Assembly: GCA_029098105.1 (NCBI GenBank)
Contig: JAQXNR010000105.1
Location: 1 to 34,339 of the forward strand
Length of the DNA: 34,339 nucleotides
From: Lachnospiraceae bacterium
Lineage (GTDB): Bacteria > Bacillota > Clostridia > Lachnospirales > Lachnospiraceae
Reading direction: 5' to 3'
The position numbers were made by a program, and so were the translations under genes. The first letter of the stretch is position 1. Every line of letters begins with the position of its first letter. This document shows positions 26,326 through 33,300 of the stretch, one piece after another. Under the pieces are notes generated by a model. It ran no database searches and was not told where the DNA came from. It saw only the letters and a list, made by a program, of their open reading frames with translations.

Positions 26326-27525
26326 TTGTTTGAGATAAAGCCGAATGAAGATCAAGCACAACCTAAGATTTTTGTAATTGGAGTGGGAGGCGCCGGCAAT
26401 AATGCGGTCAACCGTATGGCAGATGAGCAGATTGGCGGTGTGGAACTGGTTGGAATCAATACAGATAAGCAGACGTTGGATAGTTGCAAGGCGTCTATAA
26501 AGGTACAAATCGGTGAGAAACTGACGAAGGGACTGGGAGCCGGTGCGAAGCCGGAGATTGGTGCCAGTGCAGTAGAGGAGAACCGGGAAGAGATTATTGA
26601 TATTATTAAGGATGCTAACATGGTATTTGTTACCTGCGGTATGGGTGGCGGTACCGGAACAGGCGCAGCTCCTGTTGTTGCAGAGATGGCTAAAAAACTG
26701 GGTATTCTTACGGTAGGTGTAGTGACTAAGCCGTTTTCCTTTGAGGGTAAGCCGCGAATGAATAATGCAGTGGCAGGAATTGCAAAACTTCGGGAGAATG
26801 TCGATACCTTGATTGTAATTCCGAATGACAAGTTGTTGCAGATTTGTGACAAGAGAACGAAAATTCCGGATGCACTGAAGAAGGCAGATACGGTATTACA
26901 GCAGGGCGTTCAGGGAATTACAGATTTGATTTACCGTCCGGGTATGATTAATCTGGACTTTGCAGATATTCAGACTGTTATGCGGGACAAGGGTATTGCC
27001 CATATTGGTATTGGTAAGAGCAGTGGTGAGGAGAAGGCAGTAGAAGCCATGCAGATGGCAATGAAGAGCCCGCTGTTGGAGACTACCGTTGCGGGAGCGA
27101 CCGACATTATTATTAACTTCTCCGGAGATGTAGGCTTGATTGAGACGACAGAAGCGGTAGCTTGTCTGACAGAAGTAGCGGGTCCGGAAGCCAATATTAT
27201 TTTTGGTACGGTAGAGAGTGGCGATGAGGTAGAAGACGAACTGAGCATCACGATTGTTGCTACAGGCTTGGAGGAGCCGAAGGCAACGAAGAAGAAGAGT
27301 ATGCTGGATGAATATGTGAATGCTACATATACGGGACAGAGTGCAGTTAAGACGAATCCTGTACCGAATCCTACAGCAACGGTTTCTACACCGCAGAATA
27401 TTCCGCAGCCGCAGCCTCAGACCCAGACAATAAAGCCCACAGAGCAGCAGACATTTGTGACGCCGGAGCCGGAGAATAAGAGTGGTGGAATTAAGATTCC
27501 GGATTTCCTTTTGTCTAGAAAATAA
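26326..27525 (+). CDS. ftsZ: Cell-division GTPase FtsZ
   Basis: FtsZ is the tubulin-like GTPase forming the Z-ring. With the TTG start it is 399 residues, the usual size. It shows [14 protein letters not shown] at the nucleotide fold, the tubulin signature GGGTGTG (residues 107-113), NFSGDVGL and a Pro/Gln/Thr-rich linker ending in the conserved C-terminal peptide IPDFLLSRK that binds FtsA, SepF or similar. FtsA, often adjacent, is absent. Promoter and strong ribosome site lie directly upstream, and a perfect terminator follows, so it can be its own unit. ftsZ next to spoIIGA-sigE-sigG matches the Bacillus order. Confidence 0.98.
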   Translation: MFEIKPNEDQAQPKIFVIGVGGAGNNAVNRMADEQIGGVELVGINTDKQTLDSCKASIKVQIGEKLTKGLGAGAKPEIGASAVEENREEIIDIIKDANMVFVTCGMGGGTGTGAAPVVAEMAKKLGILTVGVVTKPFSFEGKPRMNNAVAGIAKLRENVDTLIVIPNDKLLQICDKRTKIPDALKKADTVLQQGVQGITDLIYRPGMINLDFADIQTVMRDKGIAHIGIGKSSGEEKAVEAMQMAMKSPLLETTVAGATDIIINFSGDVGLIETTEAVACLTEVAGPEANIIFGTVESGDEVEDELSITIVATGLEEPKATKKKSMLDEYVNATYTGQSAVKTNPVPNPTATVSTPQNIPQPQPQTQTIKPTEQQTFVTPEPENKSGGIKIPDFLLSRK

Positions 27526-27540
27526 AATACAGTATAAGGT

Positions 27541-27570
27541 GAACCCTGCAGAGTGCAGGGTTCTTTTTTT
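27541..27570 (+). terminator. Rho-independent terminator after ftsZ
   Basis: GAACCCTGCA (27541-27550) and TGCAGGGTTC (27554-27563) form a perfect 10-bp stem with a GAG loop followed by seven T. It separates the division cluster from the sporulation genes. Confidence 0.93.
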
Positions 27571-27604
27571 GTAAAAAATACCCAATTCTACAAAATTTGC
27601 AGAA
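27568..27604 (+). promoter_or_regulatory. Candidate Spo0A-box cluster before spoIIGA
   Basis: Three near-matches to the 0A box (TTTGTCGAA) occur: TTTGTAAAA (27568-27576), TTTGTAGAA on the minus strand (27586-27594) and TTTGCAGAA (27596-27604). The spoIIG operon of Bacillus is activated by Spo0A through such boxes with an unusually spaced sigma-A promoter. A -10 such as TATGAA (27620-27625) is possible. Each box is imperfect. Confidence 0.35.
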
Positions 27605-27636
27605 AGAGTCTGTTATTCTTATGAATAATAAATCAT

Positions 27637-27641
27637 GGAGG
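27637..27641 (+). promoter_or_regulatory. Ribosome binding site fixing the spoIIGA GTG start
   Basis: GGAGG lies 6 nt before GTG 27648. Translation from there gives VQIEFYIDIWLLLN, matching the short N-terminus before the first membrane segment of SpoIIGA. A TTG at 27597 and ATG at 27621 in the same frame lack such a site. Confidence 0.7.
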
Positions 27642-27647
27642 AAAGAT

Positions 27648-28466
27648 GTGCAGATTGAATTTTACATAGACATCTGGCTGCTCCTCAATACCGGAGTGAA
27701 TTATGTTCTTCTGGATATAAGCGGACTCTGGTGGAATTGGGGAGGGAAGCGTAGACGATACTTGCTGGGAGCTTTTTGCGGCGCGGGAGAAAGCGTGATT
27801 TTACTGGAAGCATTCTGGTATTTGCAAAAAAGCGGTATGATGAATCTAGCGTGGAAAATAGTGTTGGGAACAGTGGCTTTTTTTCTGATTCCCTTTACTA
27901 TGCTGGTGACTTCTCTGGGAAGGCAGAAACTGCGACAATTACTCGGGAATCTGATTTGTCTTTGGGGAACTGTGTTTTTAGTCGGAGGCATTCTGTTTTT
28001 TGTCTGGGAGATTGCGGGGGTAAAGCGGGTATCGGTATATTTTTTTACTATGATATGTCTGGAACTTTTTGTTCATGCTATGGGAAAATGGTTTTTTCAG
28101 AAAAAATCGAAAAGACAGCAATTGCGATGGGCTGTGGTTTATGGCAGGAAGGACAGGGTTACTGTTCGGGCATATTACGATTCCGGGAACTGTCTTTGTG
28201 AGCCATATACGGGCAAACCGGTGATACTGGCTTCACCTGTAGTGTTGCAAAAACTGAAAGGGCAGCTGGGAAAAGGTGTTCTGATTCCCTACTATTCTCT
28301 TGGAAATGAAGAGGGGATGATTCCTGCGTATTCCTGCAAGGGAGTCGATGTATGGGAAGGGAAGGAAGGGAAAAGACACTACGATGAGGTAATGCTGGCG
28401 AAGGATGAGCATCTTTTTGCCCATCATCAGGAGTACGATTTGATTCTCCATCATTCTATGGTTTAG
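27648..28466 (+). CDS. spoIIGA: Sporulation sigma-E factor-processing peptidase SpoIIGA
   Basis: SpoIIGA is a membrane aspartic protease in the sporulation septum that removes the pro-sequence of sigma-E after a signal from the forespore. The 272-residue product has about five N-terminal hydrophobic segments and a C-terminal soluble domain with the catalytic motif YDSGN (Asp178-Asn181; many homologues read DTGN). Its N-terminus matches the family (EFYIDIWLLLN). It lies directly upstream of its substrate gene sigE, as in Bacillus, with only 27 nt between, so they are surely cotranscribed. The GTG start is chosen on ribosome site and N-terminal fit. Confidence 0.92.
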   Translation: MQIEFYIDIWLLLNTGVNYVLLDISGLWWNWGGKRRRYLLGAFCGAGESVILLEAFWYLQKSGMMNLAWKIVLGTVAFFLIPFTMLVTSLGRQKLRQLLGNLICLWGTVFLVGGILFFVWEIAGVKRVSVYFFTMICLELFVHAMGKWFFQKKSKRQQLRWAVVYGRKDRVTVRAYYDSGNCLCEPYTGKPVILASPVVLQKLKGQLGKGVLIPYYSLGNEEGMIPAYSCKGVDVWEGKEGKRHYDEVMLAKDEHLFAHHQEYDLILHHSMV

Positions 28467-28493
28467 TTCAAAACAGGTCAGGAGGTAATAGGA

Positions 28494-29231
28494 GTGTTAA
28501 AAATAATTACGACGGGTGGAATTCGTTTTCGGTTCGTACAAAATGTACGGAATTATTTTATGCCGAAACGCAGAGAAGTGCATTACATAGGAGGAACGGA
28601 GGTGCTTCCGCCACCGCTTACTCCGGAGGAGGAACGTAAGGTTGTGGCAAAACTGGGGGGAGAAAAGGATAGGGAGGTTAAAAAGTTTCTGATTGAAAGA
28701 AATCTCCGCCTTGTGGTATATATTGCAAAAAAATTCGACAATACGGGAGTGGGAACAGAGGATTTAATTTCCATCGGAACAATTGGATTGATTAAAGCAA
28801 TCAATACGTTCCGGGCGGACAAAAACATAAAACTGGCAACTTATGCTTCCCGCTGTATTGAAAATGAAATCCTAATGTATCTTCGGAAAATCAGCCGCAG
28901 CAAATGCGAGGTTTCCATTGATGAGCCGCTGAATGTGGATTGGGACGGAAATGAATTGCTGCTCTCTGACATTCTGGGGACGGAAGAAGATGTAGTGAGT
29001 AAAAATCTGGAGGAGGAAGTGGAAAAACGGTTGTTGAAAAAGGCAATTACCATTTTAAACGACCGGGAAAAGATGATTATTGAACTTCGGTTTGGTTTGA
29101 ATACAGACGGACGGGAACGGACGCAGAAGGAGGTGGCAGATTACCTGGGTATCAGTCAGTCCTATATATCCCGGCTGGAAAAGAAAATTATGAAACGTCT
29201 TCGCAAAGAAATGCTTCGTCTTAGCGTATAA
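28494..29231 (+). CDS. sigE: RNA polymerase sporulation sigma factor SigE (pro-sigma-E)
   Basis: Sigma-E directs early mother-cell transcription. This 245-residue protein starts at GTG 28494, 8 nt after AGGAGG (28480-28485). The first roughly 30 residues form a pro-sequence rich in hydrophobic and basic residues, followed by [14 protein letters not shown], closely matching the processing region of Bacillus pro-sigma-E (YYIGG...LPPPL). Region 2 shows [12 protein letters not shown] and [15 protein letters not shown]; region 4 shows [14 protein letters not shown] and the helix-turn-helix [20 protein letters not shown]. Retention of the pro-sequence next to spoIIGA indicates intact processing control. 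Confidence 0.97.
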   Translation: MLKIITTGGIRFRFVQNVRNYFMPKRREVHYIGGTEVLPPPLTPEEERKVVAKLGGEKDREVKKFLIERNLRLVVYIAKKFDNTGVGTEDLISIGTIGLIKAINTFRADKNIKLATYASRCIENEILMYLRKISRSKCEVSIDEPLNVDWDGNELLLSDILGTEEDVVSKNLEEEVEKRLLKKAITILNDREKMIIELRFGLNTDGRERTQKEVADYLGISQSYISRLEKKIMKRLRKEMLRLSV

Positions 29232-29254
29232 AAAAGAGTATTTTGGTCATCCTT
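29224..29254 (+). promoter_or_regulatory. Candidate sigma-F-type promoter for sigG
   Basis: GCGTA at 29224-29228, 16 nt, then GGTCATCCTT at 29245-29254 resembles the sigma-F/G pattern (GYWTA, about 15-16 nt, GGYRANAMTW) with a few mismatches, overlapping the sigE stop. In Bacillus sigG has a sigma-F promoter in this same gap. The match is partial, hence the low score. Confidence 0.35.
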
Positions 29255-29273
29255 TATAGTATCAATCAGATAC

Positions 29274-29278
29274 GGAGG
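29274..29278 (+). promoter_or_regulatory. Ribosome binding site and small hairpin at sigG
   Basis: GGAGG lies 9 nt before ATG 29288 but only 3 nt before the in-frame ATG 29282, so 29288 is preferred. Directly before it GTATC (29259-29263) and GATAC (29269-29273) can form a 5-bp stem touching the ribosome site. Confidence 0.6.
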
Positions 29279-29287
29279 AAGATGTCA

Positions 29288-30067
29288 ATGGCTCTTAATA
29301 AAGTGGAAATTTGCGGAGTGAATACGGCAAAATTACCATTGCTGTCAGAGGAGGAAAAGAAAGAGCTGTTAATACGGGTGAAGCAGGGAGACCGCCGGGC
29401 GCGGGAGCAGTATATAAAGGGAAATTTACGACTGGTACTCAGTGTCATCCAGAGATTCCACCACAGCAACGAAAATGCAGATGATTTATTCCAGGTGGGG
29501 TGTATTGGACTGATGAAAGCGATTGATAATTTTGATATTACGCTGGATGTAAAGTTTTCGACTTATGCGGTTCCTATGATTATAGGGGAAGTCCGGCGGT
29601 ATTTGAGAGACAATAATTCCATCCGGGTTTCCCGTTCCCTGCGGGATATTGCCTATAAAGCTATATATACGAAGGAAAGTTATATAAAAAAATATGACAG
29701 GGAACCTACGATAGAAGAAATCGCAAAGGAACTGGATATGGAAAAGGAAATGATTTTGTTTGCGCTGGATGCGATTGTCACGCCGGTATCTTTATTTGAA
29801 CCGGTCTATCAGGAGGGAGGAGATACCCTTTACATTATGGACCAGGTAAAAGACAAGAAAAATAAAGAAGATACCTGGATTGAGGAAATTTCCTTAAAAG
29901 AGGCGATGAAAAAGTTAAAGCCCCGGGAGTATGACATTATAAAACGGCGTTTCTTTGAAGGACAGACCCAGACAGAGGTAGCAGATGAAATTTCCATCTC
30001 TCAGGCGCAGGTATCCCGGTTGGAAAAAAATGCGTTGCGCTATATGAAGAGTCTTCTGGAAAGTTAA
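29288..30067 (+). CDS. sigG: RNA polymerase sporulation sigma factor SigG
   Basis: Sigma-G drives late forespore transcription after engulfment. The 259-residue protein begins MALNKVEICGVNTAKLPLL, matching the sigma-G N-terminus (NKVEICGV) that distinguishes it from sigma-F. Region 2 has NLRLVLSVIQRF, DDLFQVGCIGLMKAIDNFD and FSTYAVPMIIGEVRRYLRD; region 3 has SRSLRDIAYKA; region 4 ends TQTEVADEISISQAQVSRLE. Family length is about 260. It follows sigE by 56 nt, as in Bacillus, and ends at a terminator. Readthrough from spoIIG and a separate forespore promoter are both likely. Confidence 0.97.
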   Translation: MALNKVEICGVNTAKLPLLSEEEKKELLIRVKQGDRRAREQYIKGNLRLVLSVIQRFHHSNENADDLFQVGCIGLMKAIDNFDITLDVKFSTYAVPMIIGEVRRYLRDNNSIRVSRSLRDIAYKAIYTKESYIKKYDREPTIEEIAKELDMEKEMILFALDAIVTPVSLFEPVYQEGGDTLYIMDQVKDKKNKEDTWIEEISLKEAMKKLKPREYDIIKRRFFEGQTQTEVADEISISQAQVSRLEKNALRYMKSLLES

Positions 30068-30089
30068 AATAAAAAGAAAAACAGTGAAA

Positions 30090-30116
30090 ATGTCCAACTG
30101 CAGTTGGGCATTTTTT
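30090..30116 (+). terminator. Rho-independent terminator after sigG
   Basis: ATGTCCAAC (30090-30098) pairs with GTTGGGCAT (30103-30111), with one G-U pair, around a 4-nt TGCA loop, followed by a run of T to 30116. It closes the sporulation sigma cluster. Confidence 0.88.
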
Positions 30117-30146
30117 ATGAGGAAAAACATTTTTTGGGGGGTGTTG

Positions 30147-30228
30147 TGAAAACTGCCCTGAAAATCTCTGAAAATTATTGAAAACAATAAAAAATTCGTT
30201 GTTTTGCCGAATGTGAAATGTGCTGAAA
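30147..30228 (+). repeat. Phased TGAAAA repeats and a dyad upstream of the GH9 promoter
   Basis: TGAAAA occurs at 30147, 30159, 30169 and 30179 (12-, 10- and 10-bp steps) and again at 30223; an A6 tract is at 30189-30194. Such helically phased A-tracts can curve DNA. AAAACAA (30181-30187) and TTGTTTT (30199-30205) form a 7-bp dyad. The function is not known; no gene is seen between the sigG terminator and the GH9 start. Confidence 0.45.
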
Positions 30229-30232
30229 ATGA

Positions 30233-30261
30233 TTACTTTTTTTATTGCTTTATGGTATAAT
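30233..30261 (+). promoter_or_regulatory. Extended -10 promoter for the GH9 cellulase gene
   Basis: TATAAT at 30256-30261 preceded by TGG (TGN extended -10), with a weak -35 TTACTT (30233-30238) at 17-nt spacing. The predicted start near 30268 gives a leader of about 90 nt. Confidence 0.7.
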
Positions 30262-30280
30262 TTTCCTAAGTAGTGCTATA

Positions 30281-30342
30281 AAAATGGTCCCCGCCATTTT
30301 ATGGCAGGTAACGTAAATCAAGTCTCTTACTGAATAAGGAGA
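30281..30342 (+). promoter_or_regulatory. Structured leader of the GH9 gene with competing hairpins
   Basis: AAAATGG (30281-30287) can pair with CCATTTT (30294-30300), or GCCAT (30293-30297) with ATGGC (30301-30305); the two hairpins share the CCAT bases and exclude each other. A third stem pairs 30323-30329 with 30335-30342 just before the AAAGGAGG ribosome site. No known riboswitch class was recognised. Confidence 0.4.
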
Positions 30343-30358
30343 GAAAAGGAGGAGTTTT

Positions 30359-33300
30359 ATGAAAACAAGAAGGTTGAGACAGTTCCCAAAACGGTGCTTG
30401 GCGATTGTACTGGCATTTGTGTTTGCGCTGTCGGGGACGAATGTAGCAGGATGGCAGGTGAAGGCTGCAGATGATACTGTAACTGTGTCTTCCGCAGAGG
30501 ATACGGCAAAGCCGATTCATGTGAAGTTGACTGCTGAGAAAACGATTGAGCAGGGAACATGGGGAGATAACAGTCCCTCTGAGGACTTGACACAGTATGC
30601 GGTTTCTGTGGTAAATGGAACAGAGGCAGCAATCAGCGATTGGCAACTGACGATTGCGTGTAGTAGTCTGAGTACCTATAATGCGGGATGGAATGGGGCT
30701 TCCAAGAGCGGTAATAACATTGTTGTAGGTACCTATAAAGGAACGGATACAAATGGAGAGGTGTGGACGAATTCCACGATTGCTGCTGGGGAGAGTGCGA
30801 ATGGTGCAGGTTTTCAGGTGGCTGCGAGGGAATTGACAGGGGCTACTTACACACTTACATACAAAAATGGGGAATCTTCTGGCTCTGTCAGTGTGGATGA
30901 TACTGCAACCGATCCTGCTGCAATTGGTACAAAATCGGATAAGGTTACGGCAACCCTTACTAAGAGTAATGAGGATGGAGAGTATCATGAATATTTCTTA
31001 AAAATTGACAACAAGAGTTCCGATAGTATCGGAGACTGGATCGTGGCGATTCCCATGACCGGAGTTACTAAAGTACAGGATTGGTCTGCTTGGGCGAAGG
31101 TACAGGCATATTATACCAGTGATTATTTGTATGTGGCACCAGTGGGAGAGGCAGTGATTTCTAGCGGAGGTTCTTTTGGTTCTACTTCGGTAGGAGAATA
31201 TAAGTTTAATTATAATGGTAGCAGTTCGCCGTCTGGAGCGGTTGTTTATTACAAGACGGGAACTTCTTCCAGTGGTGCTTTTCAGTCTGTCATCAGTAAT
31301 GCTAGCGGAGGTTCTTCTTCCAGTGGAGGTTCTTCTGGTGGCTCCAATACGTCTCTGACAGATACCACAACGAATAAGAATTTGGATATTGAATATAATT
31401 ATGCAAAACTATTGCAGGAATCTCTGTATTTTTATGATGCTAATATGTGTGGTGATGAGGTCAGTGAGAAGTGCGGATTGAACTGGCGCGGTGACTGCCA
31501 TACTAGCGATAAGACGGTTACCTATAATGGAAAAACTGTGGATGTGTCCGGTGGATTCCACGATGCGGGAGACCATGTTAAGTTTGGACTTCCTCAGGGA
31601 TATTCCGCTACTGTGTTAGCCCTGAGTTATTATGAATTTAAAGAGGCTTATGATGAACTGGGTCAAACCGATCATTATAAAACTATCATGGATCATTTTT
31701 GTGATTATTTCAAGAGATGTACAGTATATAACGGGGATTCCGTAGAAGCCTTCTGCTACCAAGTGGGAGAGGGTGGTCCAGATCATTCTTACTGGGGAGC
31801 TCCAGAGAGCCAGCCGGTTAGTACGCGAGGAAGTGCATTTTTTGCAAATGCTTCTAATCCTGCAACGGATGAGGTATGTGTGGCAGCAGCAGCCTTGGCA
31901 TTGCACGGTTATAATTTCAATAATACCGAATATATCAAGGTAGCAGAGGACTTATTTGCCTTTGCTAAAACAAATAGCAAGAGTTGTGCCACAGATGGAG
32001 CAGGTGCATTTTACGGTTCTTCTGACTGGAAGGATGACTATTGTTCTGCAGCGGCAGCGTTATATGTTGCTACAAAGAAGGATACCTATAAAAATGAACT
32101 GAGTTCTTATTACACTAGTGAAAATATTAAAACCGGATGGGTTTTGACCTGGGATAATACTTGGGCGGTAGTTTCTGCGTTGCAGGAGGATTGGCCACTG
32201 GTAAATACATTTGCAGCATATGGCAATAATGTAACTCCTCAAGGGTATAAAGTAGTAGATGAATGGGGCTCTGCCCGGTATAATACTACTTTGCAGTTCC
32301 TTGGATTGGTGTATGATCAGGGAAAAGATCAGTTTTCTACAGAAAGTGGTTCTTTTTGTAGTTGGGCAACGGGGCAAATGAACTATTTGCTGGGAAATAA
32401 TGATAATAAAAGGTGTTTTGTAGTAGGATACAATGAGAATTCTAGTCAATACCCGCACCACAGAGCAGCTTCTCGGTCAAGCAATGCAGGACAGACAAGA
32501 GAAGACCACTATACATTGTTAGGTGCTCTGGTGGGAGGGCCGAAGAACAATGATGTATATGCAGATGATCAGAGTGATTATAATTGCAATGAAGTTGCAT
32601 TGGATTATAATGCGGGATTTGTGGGAGCAGCTGCAGGATTGTATCTGCTTCACAAAAATAACTCTTCTGTACCTAAAACGCTGGCAACTGAAGAAGAGTT
32701 GTCTGAAATTGGAGTAACAAAGTATTATTCTGCTACTCCGTCAGAGCCTGGTAAGGTTTCGTCTGTTTCCTTAAATAAAAAGACATTGTCATTGCTTAAG
32801 GGAGAGAGTGACACCCTGAGTGCAACGGTTACACCTAGTACTGCTACAGATAAGAGTGTTACATGGAAGTCCAGCAACGAAAGTGTGGCAACGGTGGACA
32901 CTACGGGTAAAGTAACTGCAGTAGGGAAAGGTACGGCGACGATTACTGTGACGACAACGGATGGGAATAAGACAGCAACTTGTACGGTAACGGTCAGCAA
33001 AAAAACGGTTACTATTACTACACCAAACAGTTTGACGATAACAGCAGGGACAAAGATTTCTGAAATACCTTTTGATGATTTTACCGCTAAATATGGAACC
33101 AGTGTGGTGGATGGAACATTCCAATGGACAACTACGGACGCTACATTGACTGCTGAGGATGATGACAAGACGCTGAACGCTAAATTTGTTCCGACGAATT
33201 CTACTATGTATGATGAAGTAACCGGTATCTCTGTTACGGTAAGTGTACAGCGCAAAACGTATGCTGGAGTACCGGATGCACCGGCGCTTTCCAGCAAAAC

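Noticed and set aside
26896-27585. A 229-codon minus-strand ORF opposite ftsZ.
   Set aside because: It is antisense to a clearly conserved gene, Arg/Cys/Leu-rich, and begins in the ftsZ terminator; shadow ORF.
30262-30358. A known riboswitch such as cyclic di-GMP type I in the GH9 leader.
   Set aside because: Hairpins exist, but the conserved core bases of the classes I know are not present.
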